This document shows positions 1-11,799 of a stretch of 64,000 bases of DNA, piece after piece. The translations under genes were made by a program, and so were the position numbers. A model generated the notes under the pieces. That model was not told where the DNA came from, did no database searches, and was given only the letters and a program-made list of their open reading frames with translations. Position 1 is the stretch's first letter. The number at the start of each line of letters is the position of its first letter. The stretch comes from Schistosoma haematobium (Eukaryota > Platyhelminthes > Trematoda > Strigeidida > Schistosomatidae): contig NC_067195.1 of the NCBI RefSeq assembly GCF_000699445.3, positions 60,115,591-60,179,590 on the forward strand, in the 5' to 3' direction.

Positions 1-709
1 GTTCACCTGAATTATACATATTGCAACCAGTAATTTATCATGATGATTTATTGATATGTTGATTTCTTTTTCCCATTAACACACCGTGTGTTACAAAAAA
101 GCCTATGCACACACTTTGGTGATAATTTGTTTATTAATTTGGTATTAAATATTTGACTACCGACCTCATTCAGTAATCACTATTATCAAATATTCAAACC
201 GGTTTACAGATGCTTTTTCCCAAAAACTTTCTTTTACTGAGATACATATGATTATTCCTGTTCCGATAACTAACGACTTCAATTCAAGGTATACTTGATC
301 GGAAAACAAAAATTGATCCCAATACACATTCACTAACAGTAGGATTGCATGGTAATGCAATTAAGTTGGTGTCTTTTTCTTCAAAAGTCTAAATTTTTTT
401 CAAGACTAAGATTACACAAAAAAAATTATTCATTATCATTAAATTTCAAATGTAAAAAATGAAAATTCTGGTATCCAATCACAGCTCCAGATGTGATTTC
501 GATTTCAACTAATCAGATTACAAAGATGAACAGTTTACGACCAATCACAAAATTATTAAAGGTAACAAAATGTTTGTTCATTATCACTTGAGCACACACT
601 TGCAAAACAAGTCCACCAATCAATGATACCTAAATTTTTCATTCACACCCCACAATTTTTTTAAAAGGGGTGGTAGGGAATCATATAGGCCGGTTACTTA
701 ATGTCAACC
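1..709 (+). mobile_element. MULE transposon, 3' terminal part (cut by window start)
   Basis: This non-coding stretch matches 58292-59000, the 3' end of MULE copy A, base for base; I saw one difference (near 311, C against T). It also matches the end of copy B (63160-63855) with more differences. It ends in the same terminal block (ATATAGGCCGGTTAC, about 685-697) that closes the other copies. The rest of the element lies before the window. No coding part is visible. The matching run stops at 709, after AATGTCAACC. Confidence 0.8.
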
Positions 710-1020
710 AGAAAAATCGGTTAAGATTTGACCTTTCAAATTTCATATAAATTTTCTTTAACCTGATTCTTTTCAAACATTTGTAATAGTTAAATTACCA
801 AATCTAACCTTTTCAATTAATGACATGCAAAGTATAATCGTTTAAATCATACAAAGTAGTTTGAACTATATTCATTGTATTGTGTAAATTAAGTCAAATT
901 AGCTTCTATTTTATTAGTGGAAGTTTGAATTTATGCATAGGAACGTTTGTTGTCTTTCTTAATTTAGTACGGTATAGACGAAGATTGTTACACTAATTAT
1001 ATTTATTTATTTCAATACAT
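710..1020. other. AT-rich spacer
   Basis: No open frame, RNA gene or repeat that I can recognise. AT-rich with short homopolymer runs. Confidence 0.5.
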
Positions 1021-1485
1021 AAATATTTGATGGGTTTTGTAGATATTATAGTAATTTCAATGGTTAAGATCATGAGTCAGTTGAAGCTAGACCACCATGG
1101 AAAACCTAGAAGCAATGGACGGCCGTTCCGTCCGATTGTGGGACTGCTCAGCAGTGCGCATCCACGGCCTCACCCCCTACGGGGTCCGAACCCAGGACCC
1201 ACTGGTTTCGCGCGCGAGCACTTAACCAGTGGACCACTGAGCCGGCCGATATCCAACGGTGTTAATGTTTAAATTCAACTAATCCACGAAAATGAGCGAC
1301 ACATCCACCATTGTCTTCAGTGAGTTACCATCTCACAAAAGATCCGGTTGAACTCCACTTGTCACTACTTCTCACTAGAACTCCAAGATATACCTCTTGA
1401 AGCCAGTCACTATTGAGCATATGTTGATTAATATCAGATATTTGTATAAAGGGGCACCGAATACATATGCGCCACATAAGTCAGT
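1021..1485 (-). mobile_element. tRNA-derived SINE, family A, with decayed hammerhead
   Basis: Read on the minus strand, this copy has a tRNA-like head with A-box-like GGCTCAGTGG and a B-box-like GGGTTCGGAC region, then a hammerhead-ribozyme region, then a tail ending in GGTCTAGCTTCAACTGACTCATGATC. The same unit recurs at 5616-6060, 21055-21500 and 22385-22830. Here the ribozyme core is broken: the first box reads CTGAGCA and the second GGAA instead of GAAA, so self-cleavage is not expected. The copy abuts the 430 bp repeat that follows. Confidence 0.75.
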
Positions 1486-1495
1486 TGATTTGTAT

Positions 1496-1945
1496 GTGAG
1501 CTGTGATACTGTCAGGGTGCCCAGACCAAAGCAGGTGGTTATCTTAGGGGGCCACACCCAGAACCTTCGATCTAAAGACCTGATACACAAGACAATGAAG
1601 CAACGTCAGGAGATGCAGTCCCATGGTAGCCGGTGACCAACGATGGGTTTATACGCCATTTGTTCCATCAGGGTCCTGGAACTTTATGTGCACCATGGGT
1701 TTAGAATCAGGGTTCTCCAACTCGCATAGGTTGATCTTCCATATCCACCAACCCGGTTAAATCGCTGGACATTCATTTTTCGTTCTCTCAATTATGTAAA
1801 TAACACCCTTGTGCGAGAAGGCACTGGGTAGGACTTTCCTCGCAGTGGTTGTATACACGTGGCTATGTGAGAGCATTTCGAGAGAGAGAGAGAGAGAGCT
1901 AACTCTCTTCACCCTCGGCCATACCAGGGCAATTGGGGGCACACC
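1496..1945 (+). repeat. Unclassified ~430 bp interspersed repeat, copy 1
   Basis: This segment matches 9937-10365 in the opposite orientation. Shared landmarks are GTGAGCTGTGATACT at the start, AGGGGGCCACACCC, GCAGTC[CT]CATGGTAGCCGGTGA, and a GAGAGCATTTCGAGA block near the end. It is richer in GC than its surroundings. A GA dinucleotide run lies at about 1879-1899. Short frames in it are not conserved in the other copy. It could be a solo LTR or a non-autonomous DNA element; I cannot place it in a family. Confidence 0.6.
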
Positions 1946-2828
1946 AATTATATCGTTATTATGAATCATCGCATCGATACAATAGGACCAATTCTTCATG
2001 TACCTTTAAACACTGAACAGTTTTTTTACTCATTTTTGCACTACTACTTTTACACTTATTTTAATACCATTGCAATCTTATTGATTCATTTCTTCTATGG
2101 TAATCTACAAACTTGTAACTTTAACTTGTACAAGTCTATAAGAAGTTCTACGTTGTTATTTCTCTTAGAAAATTTCCTCATCAATTAAAATGATAAAAGT
2201 ATATTTTCAAGTGTTTTATGTTTGTAACAAAATATTTCTAAACCATCTTATAAGTTGCTTTCATGAATTCTAGAACTTTAAGTTTAAATGATGTCACTTA
2301 TAAGCACATACAAAATTATTTAGCTCATATTCTTTATTTATAATAAATTTTTCCTAATTACTAAAATATGAGGATTATTTTAAATTATTCCTTTGTATCA
2401 AAACAGAATACCCTTAATCTTTCGATAGTTTAACACTTGATTAACTCTTGTCCTCTACTCTAGACGAATTTCGGATAGATTCTAACAATATACTTCTTTA
2501 ATAATCTGATATTCTACTAATTTACTCAATAATATTAAGTCACACTCTGTCTTGTATATAATTTAAAATTCTCATTATGATAAAAACATTTTTAATTGTT
2601 GTTACCATGCTGTTTAGCTTGCCGCATACCATATTCTTTTGAATACCTAGTGAATTTTAAGGACTAAAATAATCAGGCATCAAAATGGGATACATAAGTT
2701 CTCATATTTTGAGTTAATTGTAACCCTGGTATCAAATACATTTTAGTTAAATTGAATAGTCAGTAATTTAATAGTGATGTAAATGTGGAGATGTATCATG
2801 TAAAAATTTACTATTAAATGGTAATACA
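1946..2828. other. AT-rich spacer, nothing recognised
   Basis: No coding potential or repeat seen. The 75-codon frame near 1961-2188 is low-complexity and has no recognisable features. Confidence 0.5.
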
Positions 2829-3450
2829 CATTACTTACTTACTTACGCCTGTTACTCCTCGTGAAGGAGCACAGGCCGCTCATCAGCATTCTCTATCCAA
2901 CCCTGTTCTGGGCAATCTTTTCTAGCTCCTTCCAGTTGTTATTCATCCTTTTCATGTCTGTTTCTATTTCCCGACGTAATGTGTTCTTTGGCCTTCATCT
3001 TTTCCGCTTCCCTTCAGGATTCCAAGTTAGGACTTGCTTCATAATGCAGTTTGATAATTTCCGTAATGTGTGTCCTATCCATTTCCATCGTCTTTTCCGA
3101 GTTTCCTCTTCAGATGGAGGCTGGTTTGTTCTCTCCCAGGGAAGGTTGTTGCTGATGGCATCCGGCCAATGAGTGTTGAGTATCCTGCGTAGACAGCTAT
3201 TTATAAATACTTGTACCTTCTTGATAGTGGTTGTTGTAGTTCTCCAAGTTTCAGCTCCGTACAATAGAACTGCCTTGACGTTGGTATTGAAGTTTCTCAC
3301 TTTGATATTGGTTGAAAGTTGTTTTGAGTTCCATATGTTCTTCAATTGTAGGAATGTGGCCCTTGCTTTACCAATCCTCGCCTTTACGTCTGCATCTGAA
3401 CCTCCTTGTTCATCGATGAATACACAATACAAGAAATCGTAATTCACATT
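2829..3450 (-). pseudogene. RTE-like LINE, 3' end (C-terminal region of the RT polyprotein)
   Basis: The minus strand encodes a fragment of about 150 residues with [22 protein letters not shown] and [14 protein letters not shown], the region after the reverse transcriptase domain in RTE-like LINEs. The frame opens in unrelated sequence near 3450 and the reverse transcriptase itself is missing, so this is a 5'-truncated insertion. On the minus strand it ends in a (GTAA)n tail at 2831-2846; microsatellite tails are typical of the RTE clade. The same 3' end recurs at 19376, 34517, 48440 and 51985. The clade assignment is inferred from these motifs and the tail. Confidence 0.75.
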
Positions 3451-5612
3451 TGACAAATTGATTTGTATCTTCTAAATTTTAACAACTTAATTTTTGTATG
3501 TTAGATGAAACAATTTACGTTCTCCAATTCATTCTTGGAAATCTTGCACTAATATGACTTTTTATCAAAAATGAATCTTAATGAGACGTGGAAAGAAATT
3601 GTAGCGGAACAATAATGAACTCACTTATTTGGTGAATTCGCTCCAAATACAGATGCAGATGAATAAAAAAGCAATAATTGTGAACAAATTATACTGTTGT
3701 TTAATTATAAACAAACTATATGAGTATATATTTTATAAATGTAATTTGAGAGAGAAAATTAAGTGGAGCATAAAAGAAGAACTTTAAAAATGGAAGATAA
3801 CTGTCGTAGATTGTGTAATACCAATTATAAAAATGTCGATTGAGTAAAACTCAGAAAAGAATCAAGGAAGTAGATACAAAAAATTATAATTGTCGTAGAA
3901 AAAAGTGATTTTACGTGACTAATTCTTAAAACTGAAGTCAACGAGGCACAGCATAATTGACAACAAAGCATAAATTTAGTTTAAATCATTTTGTGGCAGT
4001 GGCTTCATTAATGTGTGATCAGTTAAAAGTTGTATACTTACTAAATAACAATTACTATTCAATAAACCATGTTTTAAGAATTCGCTTTATTTATAAATCG
4101 CTATAATTATTAGTTTGTACTATGCTGAATACAAAGATCTTGGAGATGAAATATATCATTTTTATGCTTCATTGTAAATTTGATATTATAGCGTAGTTCA
4201 CTGATAAGTTTCAAAATATGAGAAACATATAAGAAGCATTTATTAAACACAATAGATGGATCATCGATATATATTAGATACAATTTTGATTCATTAATTA
4301 TATGTTTCGTAACTGTTTCTTATAAATTTTGACTAATGATATATACTAGGATTTAACCCACAGGGTTATTCAAGGTCATTTTATCAACTGAACGACATGA
4401 ATATGAATAGTTTAGTTGCATAACAATTATACGATAAAAATATACTCATAGTATTGGTCCATAATGGATCCCAAAAATTACCATTCATTATTCTTATCGG
4501 GATATAACAGTTCGTAAGCACATTAAAATTGTAGTCATTTTTAACTGATATGACTGACAATTCACTTAACATAGTCATGAAGTTATATACAAATAATAAT
4601 TTTATAAATCTCTGTGATTTTATATAATGATAAACTGTTGTTTCAATTCACATTTATGATACCAGGAACAGCAAACATTCTGAAATTAACTCTATTTAGA
4701 ATATTGGATACAGACTGGTAAGTGATCCTAATCTACTACAAAATGAATATACAACTTTTCCCGACTTTCAATACTTTTTTTATTTTTAGTTAGTTTATGA
4801 ACGGACTGCATTCAGGTAAATAATAGCATAATAGTTTCATATTATATGACTTAAATATACTGTGTATTCCTTGAAATTTATTACTCGAACAGTTATTTGA
4901 TTTAGTTTGAGCCAAAATGAGCGGTCACACTTTTCTTCAACTTATCTCTTTCCTTGTTTAACATGTAAAGAAAATGACTTTTAAATATAACGTTAGATTG
5001 TAATAAAATTTCCTAACTACTCGATCAATGGGCAATCTATGTCATTCAACAGCATACAAATATATATAGGATTCTTTGTTTTTTCCGTAAAATTATTCAC
5101 CAAATGAAGCAAAACATGGTTTAAATAAACGAGAACAAGAATAAATATTCTGTTGTTCATTTCAGAGGTTTAGATTGTTGGTAAAAGAAAACTGAAGTAA
5201 ACAAATTAGTAATGAATGATTTGTTATTTTTGCATTAATACACATTTTGATGTAAGAAATGAAGTGTATTCGAAAAAAATGTTAGCACAATGTGTGGCGT
5301 CTTTAGTTTCTTTTTGAAAATCTTTTATTGAAAGGAGACTATTGGTATACAGATACGCTTAGCTGATTGAAACAGACTTTATTAATAATTTCATAGACAC
5401 TGAACAAGCTAGGGGATATATGAGTTCAATAACTTGGTGAATAATGTGCTAATGTGAATGGTAAAAGGTATTGAGTTACAGTCTTATATTGAACATCAAA
5501 ATTGAGATTTACGTATATCTATATGAAAAGTCCTGAAATAAAAAATGAACATTCTGGATCCCAATGTTACTCATATTTCAACTTTGCTAGAATTTGTTTT
5601 AAACATATCTCA
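3451..5612. other. AT-rich spacer
   Basis: About 2.1 kb with no supported gene, RNA or recognised repeat. Open frames are short and compositionally like random AT-rich DNA. Confidence 0.5.
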
Positions 5613-5615
5613 ATA

Positions 5616-6060
5616 AATATCAGAAGGGGCTTTTGTGGATGTTGATCTAACCTCAATTGACTCAAGATCTGAACTAGTAAAATTATTCTGATATTGATCA
5701 ACATATGCTCAATAGTTACTGGCTTCAAGAGGTATATCCTGGAGTTCTTGTGAGAACCAGTGACCAGTGGATATCAATCGGGTCTTTTGTGAGGAAGCAA
5801 CTCACTGAAGACAATGTTGGATGTATCGCTCATTTTCGTGGATTGGTTGAGTTTTAACATTAACGTCGTTAGATTCCGGCTCAGCGGTCTAGAGGTTAAG
5901 TGCTCGCGCGTGAGACCGATAGTTCCCGGGTTGAAATCTTGCGAGGCGGGATCGTGGATGTGCACTGCTGATGAGTTCCACAATAGGACGAAACGGCTGT
6001 CCATTGCTTCCAGGTTTTCCATGGTGGTCTATTATCAATTGACTCATGATCTCGACTATT
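5616..6060 (+). mobile_element. tRNA-derived SINE, family A, with intact hammerhead core
   Basis: The copy starts with CTCAATTGACTCAAGATCT (about 5654), which is the 3' end of the same unit (ATCAATTGACTCATGATCT near 6035), so it holds slightly more than one unit of a roughly 380 bp head-to-tail repeat. The body has a tRNA-like promoter region at about 5875-5950, with A-box-like CGGCTCAGCGGTC and B-box-like GGGTTGAAATC. The hammerhead region follows directly. A near-identical copy lies inverted at 21055-21500. Confidence 0.8.
5950..6016 (+). ncRNA. Hammerhead-type ribozyme motif in SINE family A
   Basis: The conserved boxes CTGATGA (5968-5974) and GAAA (5990-5993) are both present. Between them, stem II can pair G-U-U-C with the AGGAC side around a short loop. 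Stem I pairs GCACTG (5962-5967) with CATTGC (6002-6007), five of six bases. The expected cleavage triplet is GTC at 5999-6001. Stem III is nearly a loop-free palindrome (ACGGCTGT, 5993-6000), so only a very short stem can form within one molecule. The layout follows the hammerhead family rule; activity is inferred. Confidence 0.75.
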
Positions 6061-7295
6061 AATATTTCAATAAAATTATTGTTTTCATTGACTTGATCAA
6101 CTAATGAAATAAAGAAAAATATAAGCTTTCAATATATTTTGGTCATCTCATTATTTCATCCATGATATCTTTTTGAATTATAATTACAAATAAATTTCTA
6201 GAAAAGAAATATTTAAAAATGATGCTGATTTAAAGTGGTATTAAAGTTCCTAGTATAAGTGATTGAATATTTAGCAATCTACAATTCATTGACAGAATAA
6301 AGTTTTGAACTGTTATTTTATTTGTTTTATCAGCTGAGTAACTAATCAATCAATTATTTTTAATTACTGGACAGTAGTTCAATATACATAATTATTGACG
6401 TTTCTAGCTCTCAATATTCAATCTTATTATTGACTATCGACTATAAAATATTTTTCAACAGGAACTACAATAATTTTAAGAATGATTTATCTTCAAATTA
6501 CTATGAAAATGTTCTCAAAATTTGGAGGAATTGAAAGGTCATACAGTAACTACTAAATAACTAAAGAATCATATTAATTCAGTAGAGTACTTTGTGTTTA
6601 GATTTCTGAAAATATAATGTCTGTATTTCTAACTTCATCAATGGTTTGAATAATTCAATAAGAAGTTTGCCATTCTAGTCATTTGATAATTGAATAGATA
6701 GTAAAAACCTAAACTTGTTGACTAGTTTGACTAAACAATTTAATGTGGTCAATTATGCAAGTTTCGGAGATCTGGGTCCGACTGATGAACAATAAACAAG
6801 TTAAACTTAAATACAATAGGCCAAAATCACATTTTGTTTAGTTGATGAGTACTATTGTTTGACATGAATTGATGTATCGATTCCCTCAAAATTTCAGATG
6901 TGTCTTGTTGATTGATCTCAACTACAAAGAAACACAGGATTATGATTTCATTCCTACTTCTTCCATCTACTTAACACCAGTACACATAATTCTCCAAAAA
7001 ACATTTGATGGGAAGTGAACAGGCTGAGAACAAAAAGAATTTAGTCTACTAATTTCGATAAATTAGTTAGCTAATAATTATTATCAATGAAATAAATCCT
7101 TTAAAAAAATCAATAAATATTGAAGGGAATTATGTTAAGTGTTTCACTCTAGTGTTATATTCAACAACATCAGAGAAAAAATCCTTAACTAAGGTAATTC
7201 AGTAATCTGTTCATTTTTCTGATTACCTATTTAGATCTAATATGATATTAAACTGTTTCTTGTTAGTAGTAATTTTGAATAGAGTGAAACACCAT
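6061..7295. other. AT-rich spacer
   Basis: No gene or recognised repeat seen in about 1.2 kb. Confidence 0.5.
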
Positions 7296-7298
7296 TTA

Positions 7299-7632
7299 TC
7301 TCTAGATGGTGGTTGGAGATAGTCAACTGGAAACCCTGGATCCGGGTTTCGTGATACTTGCCACTCGTCAGCAAGGTGTACCTGTAATCTTGAGGAAACT
7401 GATGCTCCCTGGCGGATTCAACCTCGTGTCACCCAGCTTCACAGTCAGAGACGTTACCACTGAGCTATCCAAGCCGCGACTGACCTGTAGGACTGAGATG
7501 TAATCACAATTGATTGATCACTGGGTGGTGATCAATGTCATGCTTGTCTAGTCCTTATTAGTGCAGATCGAATGCTATCGATCATGTTGCAATGTGGCCA
7601 CCAGTCTAGGTGACTCGACACTGCAGGTACAT
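7299..7632 (-). mobile_element. tRNA-derived SINE, family B, with hammerhead-like 3' part
   Basis: Read on the minus strand from about 7630: a 5' module beginning CAGTGTCGAGTCACCTAGAC, then a tRNA-like head with a very good A box (TAGCTCAGTGGTA) and B-box-like GGTTGAATCC. It ends in a hammerhead-like region with CTGACGA (7365-7371), GAAA (7347-7350) and a stem III that pairs AACCC with GGGTT. It closes with CTATCTCCAACCACCAT. The tRNA resemblance is strong enough to suggest a pol III promoter but not a functional tRNA. Other copies lie at 7858-8077, 8508-8640, 14545-14780 and 23595-24000. Confidence 0.8.
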
Positions 7633-7857
7633 TTTTTGGTTTAACACAATAAATTTAATTGTATAGTAGACTATTTATGTGACATCTTTCTAAGTAGATC
7701 ATTTAATAAAAATAATGTATGATTTATGCTATCAACAATTCCTGCGTTAATCCAATGTAACATAATATGATGTTGAATAACTTGATCTCAGGATTAGATC
7801 AAAAATTTAATGAATTTAACATTAATAGCCTACAAAAAAGAAACAGGATATATGCTA

Positions 7858-8077
7858 TTTACAATTAATTGATTAGTGGGTGGTGATCAATGTCAAGTTT
7901 GTCAGGTCCTTCTTAATGCAGATCGAACCCTATCGACTAAGTTACAATATGGTCACTAGTCTAGATGACTCGACATCAGTTCCCTTAAGATTACACGTAC
8001 ACCATGCTGATGAGTGCCAAGTAGCACGAAACCTAGGTCAAGGGTTTCGTGTTGACTATCTCCAACCACCATACTGA
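7858..8077. mobile_element. SINE family B, head-to-head chimera
   Basis: The left half (about 7860-7975) is the 5' module on the minus strand; the right half (about 7976-8077) is the 3' module with the hammerhead on the plus strand. The tRNA-like head is missing. The junction lies around GACTCGACATCAGTTCCC. A similar inverted chimera with a different junction lies at 23595-24000. Confidence 0.7.
8001..8062 (+). ncRNA. Hammerhead-type ribozyme motif in SINE family B
   Basis: The first box CTGATGA (8007-8013), stem II GTGC/GCAC (8014-8017 with 8024-8027, loop CAAGTA) and second box GAAA (8028-8031) are all perfect. Stem III can pair AACC with GGTT and gives a TTC cleavage triplet ending at 8048. 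Stem I is poor in this copy because the base after the cleavage site is G, where the other copies have C. Core conservation is seen directly; activity is inferred and may be weak. Confidence 0.6.
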
Positions 8078-8505
8078 AAAACTGATTGGTATTGTTTTTT
8101 TAATGATTTTAAACATAATTTATTCAAACAAACTTTTAAAATAAAAAAGTAACATATTCTGAGATATTATTATTTATATATCAAACTTACTTTACATGAA
8201 AACTTTCTGAGAAAGCATAGAAATTCATATTGATTATTATATAGATTGCCGTTATTGTACATTATTATTGAAAGAAACAAAGAATAAACGAAAGCATATC
8301 ATTTGACTTAATAAAATGACATAATATTTACTACCTATAAAATAATTCATATCAACAATTGTAATTCATTCTCATTTCGATATAACGCATAGTTTATAAA
8401 ATAGAAAAGTAAAATATTGAAAGATCATTTAGTTAAAAGTACATCTTTTATTGTGAATTTGATAGAATATTTTCAGTATAAATTTAATTTACAGATCAAT
8501 TCCAT
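8078..8505. other. AT-rich spacer
   Basis: Nothing recognised. Confidence 0.5.
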
Positions 8506-8507
8506 TT

Positions 8508-8640
8508 TGAAACTGGATGATATAGGTTCAAATCCTCCAGGAACTGTCAGTTCCTCTAAGATTATAGTACATCTTGTTAATAAAGTGTTAAACAGAGAGA
8601 AAGCCTGATGTAGAGTTTTCTATCGACTACCTTCAATTAC
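8508..8640 (+). repeat. Decayed fragment of SINE family B
   Basis: GGTTCAAATCCTCCAGGAAC followed by AGTTCCTCTAAGATTATAG matches the B box and following part of family B, and CGACTACCTTC near 8626 matches its end. The hammerhead core between them is not recognisable. Confidence 0.5.
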
Positions 8641-9936
8641 TCGATACTTCATCTTACATATGTTATCAAGTAGTAAATTATGATTATTCCCTGGCGATTT
8701 CACGTCATGAATTTATTTTTGTGGACTCAGTATTGCAGTGATATGCTATTTAAACATATAATAGTTCACTGGTTGATAAATCTATTATATTGTTGTTGCT
8801 AAACTAGCTGATCTTTAAAAAAAAATACTTTTAAGCTTTGCTGCTTGTTTCATAAAGTTTGGCTTAGTATCAGTTACCTGATGAATAATTTTGAAGACAA
8901 TGTTAAAGAGTAGTTTGGCTGATTTAATTGATCAGAATTAGTTAACTGTGCCGAATGATTGATGAAAACGGTAGTGAATGTATGAAAACACATGTGAAAT
9001 TCCACTTTGTTACTATATATGAATGATATCGGTGTTTAAATCACTCTTACTCTAAGTTTATTCATTCTATTATTCATGCACTGGACAGTAGCTGTAATTA
9101 AGTTGGTTTGACCAATAGACCATCGTTTATTAAAACTGTTAAGTTTACTTACTGACAACTGACATGCAACGTAGAAATATGTAGAATTTCTCAAAGATCA
9201 TATATAGTCTGATGAAAGATTTGCATAAAAATTGATCTTAAGTTAGTACAAAAAAGGTTATGCACAAAATAACCTTTGGTTTCAGGATTTGAAAAACCAA
9301 TTATGAACATTGACAAGTTAATGAATCTCGTGAAAAACCTTCTACACAATTCAATTTTCTAACCTTTTAACAATGGATCCCTATTTTTATTTATCCATCA
9401 GCTCATCGACTTAATGCAAACGTAGGTAATTTCAAAGTTATTATGAAGGTCACTTAAGTATATATATGGAGAGAGAGATAAGGGATATAAAGAGAACCAA
9501 ATTTTAGAATGCTAAACATTAGATTATAATTCAGTGATCCTAGTTTGTTGTACTCACCGTAAAACCTAAATGTCAGATGCATATGAAGTCATAAGTGTTT
9601 ACTTCTGTTGAGATCGTAACTAGAACGTGACCGATATCAAGTGTTCTAATACTACTATTCAGTTTATATCAATCCTTATATTTACAAACATTTTTATGTT
9701 GATTTTTAATTTTCGCAAACAAATTTTTCTGATTATTATTATCTATGAGTAATTTCATTGAATATTGGGACTCTGTTGTCGTATTGTGCAATTACTCACC
9801 ATCTTGTCATTAACTACATCCTAATAACGTTTAACAATATCAAAACAGTAGAATTTTAAAGAAATACTAGATTCTTAATATGATAACTATAATATTTGCT
9901 TAATAAAATGAAACATTTATCCATTTACGTTTTACA
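8641..9936. other. AT-rich spacer
   Basis: About 1.3 kb without a supported feature. A short GAGAGAGA run lies at 9469-9477. Confidence 0.5.
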
Positions 9937-10365
9937 GTGAGCGCCCCCAAATGCTCTTGTATGGCCGAGAGTGGAAAGGGCACGCCCTCCGTCTCGAAAT
10001 GCTCTCACACGGCCACGCGTATACAGCCTCTGCCAGGGAAGTCCTGCTTGCTGCCTTCTTGTGGCCGAGGTGTTGTTCACGAAATTGAGAGGACGAAAAA
10101 CGAATGTACAGCGCTATAACCAGGCCGGTGGATATGGGGAGTTGGAAAACCCTGACTCCAAACCAATGGTGCACATGGGCTCCAGTATCCTGAACGAACA
10201 AATGAGGTATGGACAAATTGTTGATCACCGGCTACCATGAGACTGCATCTCCTCACGATGTTCCACTGCATTGTGGATCAGACCTTTAGGTCAAATGCTC
10301 CGGGTGTGGCCCCCTAAGAAAGCTACCTGCTTCGGTCTGTGCACCCTGATAGTATCACAGCTCAC
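9937..10365 (-). repeat. Unclassified ~430 bp interspersed repeat, copy 2
   Basis: Reverse-orientation counterpart of 1496-1945. The two ends form a 6 bp inverted repeat, GTGAGC (9937-9942) and GCTCAC (10360-10365), flanked on both sides by ACA, which could be a 3 bp target duplication. GC content is clearly above the flanks. Overlapping frames on both strands are side effects of this composition. The element class is unknown. Confidence 0.6.
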
Positions 10366-10835
10366 ACAAAAATAGAATAGAATGAAATAAAATTTACAAT
10401 GAGTTATTACTTTGTCTATTGCTGTTTAAAAATCTTCAAATATGACGTACATTACGATATCTTTTTCATTACTTATCGACTATTCTCTTCCATCTTATAC
10501 ATTCTACATATATATGCATGATATAGATATTTAATAATTCATTAATTTAATAAATTTTTGATCGATAATAAATGAGCTTATTTATATAGACATCCATATC
10601 ATTGCTTAGATTTATTGTTTTTTTCTTTAAACAAAAATTGAAGTACTTAGTTTATGATGTCCATTAACTTTACTTTGTCTGATACTCAATGAATAGAAAA
10701 CAATAATATATGATGAATTTCATCGAGATTTTATAATAATAGTTTTTTTTTTGGAAATAATAATTAACTAAAATTTGCAAATGATTTAATCACTTTCCCT
10801 TTGTTTATTTTAATGATATATATAAATGTCTCATA
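10366..10835. other. AT-rich spacer
   Basis: Nothing recognised. Confidence 0.5.
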
Positions 10836-10839
10836 TTTC

Positions 10840-11112
10840 CCCCTGCTCATGTAGTGAACGAGTTGGGGGGAAATCAATGTGAAATTACAAAGTTCCTTGG
10901 TATAATATAAAAATTGTACATTAAATACATTATTTGCATATCATTCATCAGTTGTCTTTTACATGCTTCATGTTGTTATTACACTTTCTTTCTCTTTCCC
11001 CTCCTATTTTTTACATTCTATCTTTTCAACCTTCTTTGGACAGGCATTCAACTTCAGATTGATGTTACATACTAGTTATGTCTGTCAACATAAGTAACAT
11101 ACACCATATCCA
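10840..11112. repeat. Unclassified repeat, shared with 19800-20110
   Basis: The block TTGATGTTACATACTAG..ATGTCTGTCAACAT..AGTA.CA, preceded by a pyrimidine-rich stretch, recurs at about 19962-20090. GTAGTGAACGAG-like sequence near 10853 also recurs (19829). Both copies are diverged, and the boundaries are not clear. Confidence 0.4.
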
Positions 11113-11799
11113 TCCTATAACTATTTACTAAATACTATGTGGTCAATTTCGTATTAGAACTTACATTAATAAAATTCTAACAATAAAGTAGTTCGTTTAT
11201 ATTCATATATATGTATAATATATAACTGTACGACCTAGAAATGGAACACACTGAAAAAGCTTTTCTCAATTAATTACTATGATTCAAGTAACTATAGATT
11301 ATGATTCAATTCTTTATGAGTTCAATGATAGATACTGTTAATAATCTACCAACCCGAGTTGTCAATTTAGGGATTCATGAAAATAACATTAACATTGGTT
11401 TGAAATTTCTAAACATCCATATAGTAAGCACTTAAATCAGTGATGTAGTAAAATAAATGATAAAGTTATTAAGGTCTATATGGAAAGATATATTATGAAA
11501 CATACATACTTTTTACATTACTAAATTACAAATCATTTTTCATTTAGATATAAATAAATGTTTTATGTTCATATGGCAATCAACTTTATGTATACCAGAT
11601 GCACATGAATTTGTTATTTCCTAAGGAAAAATACACCTATTTTAAATTATCCAAATATGTTTATCCATTATATAAGTCGTTTTTTTAATTTACTGATATA
11701 AATAAAAAAGAAAACAAATGATATACACTATAAGATGATTATGAAGGTTACTTAGTTCCAGGTATAAACAACAGGTTATCACTAGAGAGTAAGGTATAT
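11113..11799. other. AT-rich spacer
   Basis: Nothing recognised. Confidence 0.5.

Noticed and set aside
5774..6062. Paired 82-codon frames on both strands, recurring at 21097-21346
   Set aside because: The likeness is explained by SINE copies in opposite orientation; the sequence is tRNA-like and ribozyme-like, not coding.
7420..7490. tRNA gene candidate on the minus strand
   Set aside because: Good A box and acceptable B box but no complete cloverleaf, and the same head recurs in diverged SINE copies with a fixed 3' ribozyme part.
9932..10271. Several overlapping frames of 60-98 codons on both strands
   Set aside because: They lie in the GC-rich 430 bp repeat and are not conserved in its other copy.
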